Assembly (NCBI RefSeq): GCF_000188155.2
Contig: NZ_KE124774.1
Span: 3,984,934 to 4,048,933, forward strand
Reading direction: 5' to 3'
Length of the DNA: 64,000 nt
From: Methylocystis sp. ATCC 49242
Lineage (GTDB): Bacteria; Pseudomonadota; Alphaproteobacteria; Rhizobiales; Beijerinckiaceae
This document shows, piece after piece, positions 1-8,784 of the stretch. The translations under genes were made by a program, and so were the position numbers. The notes beneath the pieces are model-generated. The model was not told where the DNA came from. It ran no database searches and was given only the letters and a program-made list of their open reading frames with translations. Every line of letters begins with the position of its first letter. Within the stretch, counting starts at the first letter, position 1.

Positions 1-122
1 CCGACGCTTCCAGACGAACCATAGCGCAAGAGGCAGCGGACCCGCCACCCGCGCGCGATCAACCGTTCGACGAGATGGCTGCCAATGAACCCTCCGGCTC
101 CTGTAACTAGCGCTAATTGCAA
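1..122 (-). CDS. NAD-dependent epimerase/dehydratase, N-terminal part (runs off the left edge)
   Basis: The reverse strand reads LQLALVTGAGGFIGSHLVER and onward, the first beta strand and GxxGxxG dinucleotide-binding loop of an extended short-chain dehydrogenase (nucleotide-sugar epimerase type). Only about 40 residues are inside the window. The start is taken as TTG at 122 because a perfect AGGAGG lies six bases upstream and no in-frame ATG fits. The gene is divergent from the large fusion gene beginning at 307, whose first domain is a paralogous epimerase. The product probably modifies a nucleotide sugar for the polysaccharide made by this locus; substrate not determinable. Confidence 0.75.
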   Translation of the reverse strand, partial: MQLALVTGAGGFIGSHLVERLIARGWRVRCLLRYGSSGSV

Positions 123-128
123 ACGAAG

Positions 129-134
129 CCTCCT
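129..134 (-). promoter_or_regulatory. Shine-Dalgarno site deciding a TTG start
   Basis: On the reverse strand this is a perfect AGGAGG, six bases before TTG at 122. It is the reason for choosing a TTG start for the truncated epimerase. The rest of 135-306 is an AT-rich divergent promoter region without a recognisable gene. Confidence 0.6.
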
Positions 135-306
135 GAAGTAATGTGAACAATTGACAACGCGTAGCGTCTAGTTATCTGTAACACAGATTTTTAGAAAATA
201 TATCTCGGGAATCGGCTTATCCTATAGTTTTAACGCATTGACCGTAGACAATTAGCTCATCTAGTTTGCGATTGTGCCTCTCGGACGACCGCGGTTCATA
301 ATACGG

Positions 307-3300
307 ATGACAAGCCCTCAACCCTTCGCTTTAGTTACTGGAGCAACCGGATTTATCGGGCGTCGTCTCGTTGCGCTTCTTACGGACAAGGGCTGGCGGT
401 TGCATTTGTTTACGAGAGTTGGGTCGAATCCATCAGTCTTAGCGCCAGACGCAAGGGTGTTTGTCGGAGATATTTTTTCGTCCGGCGCCATCGCTTCCGT
501 CGCATGTGGCGCTCAGGCTATTTTTCATCTCGCAGGAATTGCTTCGGTTCGGCTCTCGAACGAGAATCCCGTGGCAGCGAGGCGACTCGCGGCGGAAGGA
601 ACGCGCGCCGTAGTCGAGGCCGCGCGGAAGGCTGGCGTTCCGCGCGTTGTAATGCTTTCGTCCGCTCACGTTTACGGTGAGCCGCAATATCTTCCGATCG
701 ACGAAAAGCATCCGCTTGCGCCACGAACAGAATATGCAAAAGCCAAGCTTGCGGCGGAAGTGGCGGCGCGCGATTTTGGGAGCGCGCAGGGAATTTCCGT
801 TCGCATCTTGCGACTGTTCAATGTGTACGGACCCGGGCAGTCGAGCGAAGTCGTGACAGCGGAAATCATCCAGCAGGCGCTGTCGGACGGAGCTATTCGC
901 CTTCGTGATGCATCAGTGCGCCGGGACTTCGTTTATGTCGACGATGTCGCTGAAGCGCTGCTGGCGGCGAGCTCGGATGGAGTCGCTGACGGAGTTTATA
1001 ATATCGGCAGCGGAGCAGCAATTTCGATTGGCAACATCGCCGCGCGCGTCGAATGCCTGTTAGGTCGCGAGCCGACACGCTGGAGCGAGGGGGGCGAAGA
1101 CGAGCTTCGCTGCAATATCAGTAAGGCCGTGACATATTTGGGTTGGGCGCCGAGGACGGATCTGGACGCAGGGCTGAGGCGCACCATCGACGCTGCGCGT
1201 TTACCCGATAGTCATGACAGCGCTCGGGCCAATGCGAGTGCATATCGCGATCTGCCAAAGGTTTCCATTGTAATTCCGGTTTATAATGGCGCGAACTATC
1301 TCGCTGAGGCGATCGACAGCGCTCTTGCGCAAACCTATGCGAACATCGAAGTTATTGTGGTCAATGACGGCTCCGATGACGGGGGAGCCACGGCAAGAAT
1401 CGCGCAGGACTACGGTAACCGGGTTCGCTATTTCGAAAAGTCGAATGGAGGCGTCGCCAGCGCGCTGAACCTTGGCATCGCCGCCATGCGTGGCGAATTC
1501 TTCAGCTGGCTGAGTCACGATGATCTCTATCATCCTGAAAAAGTCGCCTGTTCCATCGACGCCTTGCGGGCGGCGGGGCGGCCCTCGTTGGTTTTTTGTG
1601 ATTTTGCCTATTTCGACGAAGGAGGGGACACCATTCACGAGGTTCGTTACGATGGTGGGAAAGAATGTGAACGACCGATCGATGCTCTGCTGGGCGGCAG
1701 GTTTAATGGTTGCACCTTTCTGATACCGCGGCGGACCCTTGAGGATCTTGACGGCTTTCGTGAAGGATTGCCGACGACCCAGGATTATGAATTGTGGTTG
1801 CGGATTACTGACCGTCTCCCTTTCATCCACGTTCCGCGCCTGCTTGTTCGCCAGAGACTGCATCCGCTGCAGGGGTCGCGGACGAGCAGTCATCTCGATG
1901 AAGCCGACAGGCTCATGGTTCATATCGTGGATCGCGCTTCGTTCAACTCGATGCGGCGCCATGAAGGTTCGGTCGAAGCCTTTTTGGTTCGGCAAGCGCG
2001 CCGCTTCACATCGCTACCGTATTCGGGCGCGGCGGCCTATCTCGGCTTCCGGTCCAGGCAAGAGTTGCTTCACGTTCCACATTTGATGGCGCTGCTGCCG
2101 AGCGCTGCTCCCGAACATAAACAAAGAACCCGGTTCACACACCGTTTTATCGCTGACAATCGAGGCTACGATCTGGCGACGATGATCGAACAGGCTGAAA
2201 CCGACTTCGTCTTTCTCACATCTCTCCCGCCATCCGATGAAACTGTCCTGAATGCGCTTGAGAGCTTGTACCTGTCGGATATTGCGGCAGCGGCGAAGCT
2301 CGAGTGCGCCCAACCCGATTCTCTCGACGGTGTGATGATCCGACGTTCATTGCTACCGGAAGGATTTGAGCCGGGAAGATTTCATGTGTCAGGCTGGACC
2401 GATGCGCTAGGGCCGCGACGGGTGGTGACATATCAGAGCGCTGTCGCAAGCGAGGATTCGCCGCCCAATATGGGTTGCGTGTCGACCAGAGCAGTGCTCT
2501 CGCTCGGTAGCTTGGCGCGCGTCGTCGATTGCGACTGGTACCGCAAGCGCTACGACATGGCGGGCGCAAGCGATGCGGAAGTGTGGAGCGACGCCTTTGG
2601 CGAAGGCGCGCGCGGCGGACGCAATTCGAGCCCGTGGTTCAGCGCAAAATATTATGGGCGACAGGTTCTGGATCTCGTCGATTCCGATCTTCCGCCGCTT
2701 CTGCATTTCTTGCAAAAGGGCGCAGCGGCCGGCCTCTCGCCGAGCGCCCGTCTGGTCGCGATTCAAGATCGGCCGGAGACTGTCCGGACCATTGGCGTCG
2801 AGATTCCGCTGAACGCCACGTTGCAAGGAGATGGTAAAGGTGCATCGCTGACGCGCGCGCATCGCGCGGAACTGCCCACGGTGCTCTTGATTGGACACAA
2901 CTGGGGCGGCGGCATGCTCACACATATGAATTCGCTGGCGAATGCATTGCGCGGAAGCGCAAACACGTTGTTTCTCCTAGGGGCGCCTGGTTCAGCGACT
3001 CTGGCGGCCGAGCCGGAAGCCATGGACAAACGTCTCCACTTTCAAATTCCTGCTGAAATCGACGGGCTTATCAGTCTCCTGCGACACATCGGCGTCGATC
3101 ATGTGGACGTTCATCATGTTGTGGGGTTTGAGGCCGAGGCCGATTTAATACTCGATGCGCTCGGCCTTCCTTACGACCTGACGCTTGTCGACTATCATTG
3201 TGTGGCCCGCAACTATCATCTGGCGGACCGCAGAGGCCATTTCGTCGGCGAGGCTCGGCTCTCTGCACGGGATCCGGAGATCGTCCGGACTCAGCCGCTA

Positions 3301-3474
3301 CGGGTCTATCGCGAGGCCGGTCGACGGATCGGGATCTCCCGCGATGTGACGGCCCGACACCGTCGTCTGGCGCCCGATTTTCCCATAATCTGTACGATCG
3401 TCGACTGGACGCGGCCGAATGCGGATACGCGCGATCTCTATGTGCCGAGGGTCTGGCCAGACGAAAATCTTTGA
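307..3474 (+). CDS. Epimerase-GT2-GT4 fusion protein, 1055 aa, ended early by an in-frame TGA
   Basis: Four parts can be read. Residues about 5-305 are an extended SDR sugar epimerase (GATGFIG near residue 12, a YAKAK catalytic motif). Residues 318 to about 560 are a GT2 glycosyltransferase starting [14 protein letters not shown], with VNDGSDD and SHDD. Residues about 743-800 carry the DWYRKRYD ... FSAKYYG repeat type found in large glycosyltransferases. From about residue 857 a GT4-type Rossmann fold starts ([13 protein letters not shown]). The frame stops at TGA (3472-3474) between the two GT4 half-domains, and the missing half continues in the same frame at 3475. ATG 307 is preferred to the upstream GTG at 274 because homology begins just after it; no clear SD is seen. 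Role: polymer assembly in a surface polysaccharide locus. The GT4 activity is probably lost unless the stop is read through. Confidence 0.8.
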   Translation: MTSPQPFALVTGATGFIGRRLVALLTDKGWRLHLFTRVGSNPSVLAPDARVFVGDIFSSGAIASVACGAQAIFHLAGIASVRLSNENPVAARRLAAEGTRAVVEAARKAGVPRVVMLSSAHVYGEPQYLPIDEKHPLAPRTEYAKAKLAAEVAARDFGSAQGISVRILRLFNVYGPGQSSEVVTAEIIQQALSDGAIRLRDASVRRDFVYVDDVAEALLAASSDGVADGVYNIGSGAAISIGNIAARVECLLGREPTRWSEGGEDELRCNISKAVTYLGWAPRTDLDAGLRRTIDAARLPDSHDSARANASAYRDLPKVSIVIPVYNGANYLAEAIDSALAQTYANIEVIVVNDGSDDGGATARIAQDYGNRVRYFEKSNGGVASALNLGIAAMRGEFFSWLSHDDLYHPEKVACSIDALRAAGRPSLVFCDFAYFDEGGDTIHEVRYDGGKECERPIDALLGGRFNGCTFLIPRRTLEDLDGFREGLPTTQDYELWLRITDRLPFIHVPRLLVRQRLHPLQGSRTSSHLDEADRLMVHIVDRASFNSMRRHEGSVEAFLVRQARRFTSLPYSGAAAYLGFRSRQELLHVPHLMALLPSAAPEHKQRTRFTHRFIADNRGYDLATMIEQAETDFVFLTSLPPSDETVLNALESLYLSDIAAAAKLECAQPDSLDGVMIRRSLLPEGFEPGRFHVSGWTDALGPRRVVTYQSAVASEDSPPNMGCVSTRAVLSLGSLARVVDCDWYRKRYDMAGASDAEVWSDAFGEGARGGRNSSPWFSAKYYGRQVLDLVDSDLPPLLHFLQKGAAAGLSPSARLVAIQDRPETVRTIGVEIPLNATLQGDGKGASLTRAHRAELPTVLLIGHNWGGGMLTHMNSLANALRGSANTLFLLGAPGSATLAAEPEAMDKRLHFQIPAEIDGLISLLRHIGVDHVDVHHVVGFEAEADLILDALGLPYDLTLVDYHCVARNYHLADRRGHFVGEARLSARDPEIVRTQPLRVYREAGRRIGISRDVTARHRRLAPDFPIICTIVDWTRPNADTRDLYVPRVWPDENL

Positions 3475-4032
3475 GTCCTGTTGTTGGGATACCTGCATGA
3501 GGGCAAGGGCCGAGATCTCGTCATGGAGGCGGCGACGCTTGCGGCGGAACGCGACCTCCCTATCGAGTTCCACATCCTTGGCGATCTGGACGGCGCTGCT
3601 CTTCCGCCTAAGCTCGGAACACTCAAGCTCCATGGTTCTTTCGAGGCTGGAGACCTGTCTCGGCGGATCGGCGGGATCGCGCCGCATGTTGCTTGGTTCC
3701 CGAGTCAGACACCGGAGACTTGGTGCTACGCGCTCTCGGACGCGATGCTTGCATCGTTGCCCGTCGTCGCGCCTGCTTTCGGCGCCTTCGTCGAACGCTG
3801 CCATTGTCGTGACGCAACATGGCTCCTTCCACCCAGTCTTGGTGTCGAGGGCGTCGTCGACTTCTTCGTCGAGCTTCATGCACGGGAACTCGATGTCGCG
3901 CCGCTTTGGGCGCCAATCGACCATTTGCCGCCGGTTCAGCGGTTTTATTTCGATGACTATTTACGACCGGCCCTCGCCGCGCATGCGAAACGCCGAGAAC
4001 GCGAAGCGGTCGACGCGCTCGAACAGGTCTAG
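3475..4032 (+). pseudogene. C-terminal GT4 half-domain, separated from its gene by one stop codon
   Basis: This continues the frame of the preceding gene directly after its TGA. The reading [26 protein letters not shown] and [18 protein letters not shown] is the nucleotide-sugar-binding half of a GT-B (GT4) glycosyltransferase, ending at TAG 4030-4032. An independent start is unlikely: the only nearby candidates are CTG/TTG codons (e.g. TTG 3481) without an SD, and the domain would lack its acceptor half. A single C-to-T change of CGA (Arg) to TGA would explain the break. A sequencing error is equally possible. Confidence 0.75.
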
Positions 4033-4070
4033 CAGGACTTCCCGAAAACTCTCAAGTCAGGAACGATATC

Positions 4071-5132
4071 GTGAGTAAGCTCTTTGAAGGTAAGCGGATC
4101 CTCATCACCGGCGGCACCGGATCGCTCGGAAAGACTCTTGTCCGTCGCCTTCTGGGCGGCAGCGAAGGGCGTCCGGCGAGAATCGTGGTGCTCTCGCGCG
4201 ACGAGGCCAAACAGCATCAAATGCGGGTCGATTATCACAATTTGCGTTCTCCCACGGACGAAGTGATCTACGACAACTTCCATCGGTTGCTGCAATTCCA
4301 GGTCGGAGATGTGCGTGACTACGCGACAGTCGAAATGGCGCTGCGCGACATCGATATCGTGATAGGCGCCGCGGCGCTGAAGCAAGTCCCGACCTGCGAA
4401 TATTTTCCCTTCGAGGCCATCCAGACAAATGTGCTGGCGGCGGTTAACATCGTAACCGCCATCGCCCGCCAACAGTTGCCGGTCGAAACTATCGTCGGCG
4501 TCTCGACCGACAAAGCCGTGCTCCCGGTAAATGTCATGGGGATGACCAAGGCCCTGCAGGAGCGGACGCTCATCAGCGCGCAAATGAAACTGCCGCACAC
4601 TCGAGTGGTCGTCGTGCGCTACGGCAATGTGCTCGCGTCAAGGGGCTCGGTGATACCTCTGTTCCAGCAGCAGATCGCGGCCGGCGGCCCGGTCACCATC
4701 ACCGACGAACGTATGACGCGGTTCCTGCTCGGTCTCCCCGAAGCCGTCGATGCGATCTTCAAGGCGGTGCGCGAAGGTCGTCGCGGTGAAATCTATGTGC
4801 CGAAAATCGGCGCCGCAAGGATTGTCGATATTGCGAGCGCAATGATCGGGGATCGCGGAATTCCGATCACGACGACCGGGATTCGCCCAGGCGAGAAACT
4901 TCATGAGGTTCTCATTTCCGGCGCGGAAGCTGCGCGAACAGAGGACTGCGGCGCCTACTATGCTGTAAAATCGATTCTCCCTGAGGTAGACTCCGATCCG
5001 ATTGTTTGTCCTGTGGAGTTCTCCGAATATTCGTCCGATATTTCCCCGATGAGCAAGGAGCAAGTGTCGGAGCTTCTTGAGAGTCGCGGATTGATGGCGT
5101 CGCCGCCGTCCCATGGCGAAGTTCTTGCCTGA
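4071..5132 (+). CDS. UDP-N-acetylglucosamine 4,6-dehydratase/5-epimerase (FnlA/WbjB/CapE type)
   Basis: 353 aa. First enzyme of the UDP-L-FucNAc or UDP-L-QuiNAc route, acting on UDP-GlcNAc in the cytoplasm. An NAD(P) loop GGTGSLG is near residue 14, followed by SRDEAKQHQM. The active-site stretch STDKAVLPVNVMGMTKALQE has Met in place of the usual SDR tyrosine (MxxxK), as in the CapE/WbjB inverting dehydratases. RPGEKLHE near the C-terminus is also typical. The start is GTG 4071 with AGGAAC upstream. It is followed after 23 bases by a UDP-HexNAc 2-epimerase gene and then by an RmlD-like reductase, the usual three-gene set. CapD-type 4,6-dehydratase without 5-epimerisation is the alternative; the neighbours favour the L-sugar route. 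Confidence 0.87.
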   Translation: MSKLFEGKRILITGGTGSLGKTLVRRLLGGSEGRPARIVVLSRDEAKQHQMRVDYHNLRSPTDEVIYDNFHRLLQFQVGDVRDYATVEMALRDIDIVIGAAALKQVPTCEYFPFEAIQTNVLAAVNIVTAIARQQLPVETIVGVSTDKAVLPVNVMGMTKALQERTLISAQMKLPHTRVVVVRYGNVLASRGSVIPLFQQQIAAGGPVTITDERMTRFLLGLPEAVDAIFKAVREGRRGEIYVPKIGAARIVDIASAMIGDRGIPITTTGIRPGEKLHEVLISGAEAARTEDCGAYYAVKSILPEVDSDPIVCPVEFSEYSSDISPMSKEQVSELLESRGLMASPPSHGEVLA

Positions 5133-5155
5133 TCCGTCGGCGCCGAGAGGGTCTC

Positions 5156-6268
5156 ATGAAAGTTATGACGGTTCTCGGAACACGGCCCGAGATCATACGA
5201 CTGTCCCGGATCATAGCCCGTCTCGACGTATTGACAGCCCATGTCCTCGTCAATACGGGACAAAATCATTCGGCGTCGCTGTCTGACAATTTTTTCACGG
5301 AGCTCGGCGTGCGGGCGCCGGATCATCACTTCGGAATCAGCGAGCCTGATTTCGCACGGCAGATCGGCCGGATTCTTTCGGCCAGCCATGATGTGATCAA
5401 GTCGGAGAGACCCGACCGACTGCTGATACTGGGCGACACAAATTCTGCACTCGCAGCCATCGCGGCGAAGCGATTGGGTGTCCCTGTATTTCATATGGAA
5501 GCCGGCAATCGCTGCTATGATCCGCGCGTGCCTGAGGAGGTCAATCGACGGCTAGTCGACCACTCCAGTGATGTGTTGATGCCTTACACTGAACGAAGCC
5601 GGCAGAACTTGTTGCGCGAGGGTTTTGCGCCGGATCGCGTGTTTGTGACCGGCAACCCGATCGGCGAAGTGATGATGGCCTATGCTGACCGGATCGACGC
5701 TTCGCAGATCTTGAACATTCTCGAACTTGCGCCAAAGCGTTACATGCTTGCAACATTGCATCGTGCGGAGAATGTTGACGAGCCCGACCGCCTCGCCATT
5801 TACGCCACCGCATTGAAGCAAATTGCTCGCGTCCATGACGTTCCGATAATCGTCAGTACGCACCCGCGCACGCGCCAGCGATTGGACAACGCCGGCGTTT
5901 TAGATGGTGGGGGCGTGCGATGGCTGGAGCCATTTGGTTTTTGTGACTTCGTGGCGCTCGAAAAAAACGCGCTCTGTGTGCTCTCCGACTCCGGCACCGT
6001 ACAGGAAGAATGCGCCATACTCGGCGTACCCAACGTGACACTCCGCGATGTGACCGAGAGGCCGGAGACGATCGAATGTGGCTCCAACATTTTGGCAGGC
6101 GCATCTGTCGAAGCGATTTTGCGCGCTGTTTCGCTGGTTGTGCGGAATGCGCCCCGCTGGATCGCGCCGCTCGAATATCAAACCCCTGACGTCTCGGGCA
6201 CAGTGCTGCGTTTGGTTACCGGCCACGTGCATGGACTCCCGCAATCCAACGCGCCATCACGACACTGA
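5156..6268 (+). CDS. UDP-HexNAc 2-epimerase, WecB family (FnlC/WbjD/CapG type)
   Basis: 370 aa. Non-hydrolysing UDP-GlcNAc 2-epimerase fold: MTVLGTRPEIIRL at the N-terminus, HMEAGNR, HRAENVD, and SDSGTVQEE followed by RPETIECG near the C-terminus. In the FnlA-B-C pathway this enzyme inverts C2 of the L-sugar made by the two partner enzymes. The context, between the 4,6-dehydratase and the RmlD-like reductase, makes that role more likely than the common WecB role in UDP-ManNAc synthesis. ATG 5156 has a GAGAGGG ribosome site. Same strand and close spacing suggest one operon from 4071 to 7148. Confidence 0.85.
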   Translation: MKVMTVLGTRPEIIRLSRIIARLDVLTAHVLVNTGQNHSASLSDNFFTELGVRAPDHHFGISEPDFARQIGRILSASHDVIKSERPDRLLILGDTNSALAAIAAKRLGVPVFHMEAGNRCYDPRVPEEVNRRLVDHSSDVLMPYTERSRQNLLREGFAPDRVFVTGNPIGEVMMAYADRIDASQILNILELAPKRYMLATLHRAENVDEPDRLAIYATALKQIARVHDVPIIVSTHPRTRQRLDNAGVLDGGGVRWLEPFGFCDFVALEKNALCVLSDSGTVQEECAILGVPNVTLRDVTERPETIECGSNILAGASVEAILRAVSLVVRNAPRWIAPLEYQTPDVSGTVLRLVTGHVHGLPQSNAPSRH

Positions 6269-6281
6269 CGGAGATAACGCG

Positions 6282-7148
6282 ATGCGTGTTCTGGTGCTCG
6301 GCGCAACCGGGATGCTCGGCCACAAGCTGGTCGAGACTCTCTCGCCCGATTTTGAGGTGATTGCAACACGGCGGCGCGGCGCCGTCGAACCGACGACGGC
6401 CAAGGGCGTGCGCATGGTAGAAGGCGTCGATGTTCTCGATCGATCGGCAATCGCCGGCCTCATAGCAGCCCAACGTCCCGACGCAGTATTGAATGCGGTA
6501 GGTGTGGTCAAGCAAATCACAGACGCTGTCAATACGAGCGAGATTATCGCTATCAACTCCATGCTGCCAAACCTTCTGGCCGAGGTCTGTAGCGTCGCAG
6601 GTTGCAGGCTGATTCACTTCAGCACTGATTGCGTTTTCACGGGCGCGCGCGACAGCATTCGCGGCGCAGACGGCTATCGCGAACAGGATCCCCCCGATGC
6701 TCGTGACCTCTATGGGCTGTCGAAGTTGCTGGGCGAGTCCCGAACGCCTGGTTGTCTGACGCTGCGGACTTCGATCATCGGGCCGGAGCTGCGCGGCAGG
6801 TACGGCTTGCTCGAATGGTTTCTGGCTCAAGGCGATGCGACGGTCCTCGGTTTTTCTAAGGCGCTTTTCACCGGACTGCCGACAGTGATTCTCGCGGAAA
6901 TAGTTGCGACAATCTTGACAAAGCACGCTAGTCTCGAAGGGCTATACCATGTTGCCGTGACACCGATCTCCAAATACGAGCTGCTCAATCTTTTCGGTGA
7001 TGCCTACGACCGTTCAACGAGTATCATCGAAGATTCCAAACTTTATTGCGATCGCCGGCTGGACGGCGCGCAATTAGCAAACGCTATAGGATGGAGCGCG
7101 CCGGCTTGGCCCGAACTCGTACGCCGCATGCGCGATGACTCGCCATGA
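6282..7148 (+). CDS. RmlD-like SDR sugar reductase (WbvR-like)
   Basis: 288 aa. MRVLVLGATGMLGHKL is the NAD(P) loop. FSTDCVFTG and YGLSKLLGE are the RmlD-family signatures, with the YxxxK catalytic pair in the second. It is expected to reduce the 4-keto group of the intermediate from the first gene. CapF/FnlB enzymes of the L-FucNAc route carry an extra C-terminal cupin domain (about 370 aa); this protein has none, which fits the RmlD-like reductases used for UDP-L-RhaNAc/L-QuiNAc instead. ATG 6282 is chosen over the longer open frame from 6078, which lies inside the preceding gene; GGAGA is just upstream. Confidence 0.8.
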   Translation: MRVLVLGATGMLGHKLVETLSPDFEVIATRRRGAVEPTTAKGVRMVEGVDVLDRSAIAGLIAAQRPDAVLNAVGVVKQITDAVNTSEIIAINSMLPNLLAEVCSVAGCRLIHFSTDCVFTGARDSIRGADGYREQDPPDARDLYGLSKLLGESRTPGCLTLRTSIIGPELRGRYGLLEWFLAQGDATVLGFSKALFTGLPTVILAEIVATILTKHASLEGLYHVAVTPISKYELLNLFGDAYDRSTSIIEDSKLYCDRRLDGAQLANAIGWSAPAWPELVRRMRDDSP

Positions 7149-7243
7149 CGGAAGCACATGAACGCATGGTCCTCCACTTCGCTCCTCCCGCGGTCCTCAG
7201 ATGATCGCGACTCTTTTTTTCTTTGATCTGTGGGAAGCCGAGG

Positions 7244-7909
7244 GTGAAGTTATCTGAAATTCAAAAACCATACGATCTGTTCGTCAGCCTGGGAAGCGCT
7301 TGTGATCCAGCTGCGCATTTGCGCAGGCGAGGGTTGAGGAAGTTCAGCATGCCGCTCGACTGGGTTGCCTCACTGTCTTTGCCCGATGTGTGTCGCCTTT
7401 TTGAAGATCGTTTTATCGACTATATGAATATCAACAATATGCAGAGAATCGATGGAACTGCGAACTATTACGATGAAGAGGCAGTCGAGTCGTCGATAGA
7501 GCCTGCGTCACAGACGACGCAATTCATACCGGATTCAAAATACAATGTTATTTCTGTGCACGATTTCGCGGTTGTCAAGGACGTGTCGTGGCAGGAGCAA
7601 TATCCTGCCTACCGAGAGAAGCTGGTCTTACGGATAAAGCGTCTGTTGAGTAGTCTGCAGCAGGCGGAATCAGCGCTATTTGTACGCTGGTCGGGTGCGC
7701 TTGAAACTGCGATTGAGCTGCACAAAGTACTATCATTGTTAACAATGGGAAGGGCCGATCTCCTTCTATTGCAACCCGTGCAAGGGGTGAGAATCGTAAC
7801 ACCATGTGAATCAGGGACAAGTGGAGTGTGTGTTGTGCAAACACCCAATTTGCCGGCGGACGCTTCGATGTGGGACAATGTTCTTGAGGGCATGACGCTT
7901 CGTGCGTAG
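7244..7909 (+). CDS. DUF1796 protein (putative papain-like cysteine peptidase family)
   Basis: About 221 aa. The N-terminal signature SLGSACDPAAHLRRRGLRKF...MPLDW is that of DUF1796, a family predicted to have a papain-like fold with a Cys in the SxC motif. A later conserved Asp is in the family's SVHDF stretch, and FVRW follows. Members are often encoded in LPS, capsule or glycosyltransferase loci; the biochemical function is not established. The frame opens with TTG at 7223; GTG 7244 is preferred because GGGA lies about eight bases before it, but this is uncertain. The gene is more AT-rich than its neighbours, as is common at the edge of polysaccharide loci. Confidence 0.65.
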   Translation: MKLSEIQKPYDLFVSLGSACDPAAHLRRRGLRKFSMPLDWVASLSLPDVCRLFEDRFIDYMNINNMQRIDGTANYYDEEAVESSIEPASQTTQFIPDSKYNVISVHDFAVVKDVSWQEQYPAYREKLVLRIKRLLSSLQQAESALFVRWSGALETAIELHKVLSLLTMGRADLLLLQPVQGVRIVTPCESGTSGVCVVQTPNLPADASMWDNVLEGMTLRA

Positions 7910-8394
7910 TGGTGCGATTTCGGAAAAGAAGGTTCTGTGGATTGTCCGATGAGAAATAAATTGAAATTTGCTTGATTCGCCGTTGCATCACAGTTGCTCA
8001 TAACCATTCCTTCAATTGCAATGATACTGGTCCATGATATTCGATTGTATTCGAATGTATTTTAGTTCGAACGACGCGAAAACGAAAAAGTTTGTTCCTG
8101 CTTCAGTCTATCGGACGATCGGGGTCTACATATCTAAGGTCATTAATTTGCTTTCACCCCCATCTAACGATGAAAGGTAAGTTCCTATACCCGGACCCTA
8201 CCGTCGATGATTGGATGGTCTAAAAATTTCTGCTTGGTTATGTAGGTAAGTCGCCGATGGCGATTTCTCCAAAACACCGCGCCTTGGTGATACAGCAAAA
8301 TTTAGAGCATGTCCCTGTTTTTCTGAATCGGGAGGGATTCCTATTTTAGCAGGAGTGTGAATCAAGATGCTAGCTGGACGGAGGCCAGCATCCA
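7910..8394. other. AT-rich gene-free stretch containing the left end of a broken IS630 element
   Basis: No coding frame is recognisable. About 8300-8394 is probably the left terminal region of the IS630-family element whose transposase starts at 8395; a short hairpin (GATGCT...AGCATC, 8366-8392) is just before that start. The remainder shows no identifiable promoter or RNA. Confidence 0.4.
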
Positions 8395-8454
8395 ATGGTT
8401 CGACCTCTCTCCAATGATCTTCGAGAGCGCGTGGTTGCGTCGGTTTTGGCTGGC
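8395..8454 (+). pseudogene. IS630-family transposase, first 20 codons (5' fragment)
   Basis: The frame reads MVRPLSNDLRERVVASVLAG, the typical N-terminus of IS630-type transposases, and then stops in the left end of an IS3 element. The next codons of the same gene are found at 9727, after the IS3 element: ESCRAAALRFGV and so on. Removing the IS3 element and one copy of its TGGC duplication restores an open frame through VLAGESCRAA. Confidence 0.85.
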
Positions 8455-8517
8455 TGACCTGCCCCTGAGAAACTCGACCAGATGCGATTAGAGTCCGGCC
8501 ATATCGGGACGGACGAG

Positions 8518-8784
8518 ATGAAGAAGAAGCGGTTCACGGAAGAGCAGATCATCGGGATTTTGCGGGAGCACGAGGCGGGCGCGAAGGCGGCGGATCTGGC
8601 TCGCAAATATGCTGTGTCGGAGACGACGCTTTACAACTGGAAGGCCAAATATGGCGGCATGGACGTCTCCGAGGCCAAGCGGTTGAAAGCGCTCGAAGAA
8701 GAGAATGCGCGGCTGAAGAAGCTTCTGGCCGATCAGATGCTGGAAGCCGCGGCGCTGAAGGAGCTTTTGTCAAAAAAATGGTAG
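8518..8784 (+). CDS. IS3-family transposase OrfA (helix-turn-helix subunit)
   Basis: 88 aa. [20 protein letters not shown] and [24 protein letters not shown] form the DNA-binding HTH, followed by a leucine-zipper-like coiled coil ([18 protein letters not shown]). It binds the element ends and is the N-terminal half of the OrfAB fusion transposase. ATG 8518 is preceded by GGACGAG. The end overlaps the run of seven A at 8772-8778, where a -1 shift enters orfB. Confidence 0.92.
   Translation: MKKKRFTEEQIIGILREHEAGAKAADLARKYAVSETTLYNWKAKYGGMDVSEAKRLKALEEENARLKKLLADQMLEAAALKELLSKKW
8772..8778 (+). promoter_or_regulatory. A7 slippery site for programmed -1 frameshifting
   Basis: Seven consecutive A lie in the orfA frame as A AAA AAA T, three codons before the orfA stop. 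A -1 slip moves ribosomes into the orfB frame, which is open across this point. This is the standard way IS3-family elements make OrfAB. Confidence 0.75.

Noticed and set aside
3472-3474. Selenocysteine or programmed readthrough at the TGA
   Set aside because: GT4 enzymes do not use selenocysteine and no bacterial SECIS-like hairpin is evident directly after it; a simple nonsense change or sequencing error is more likely.
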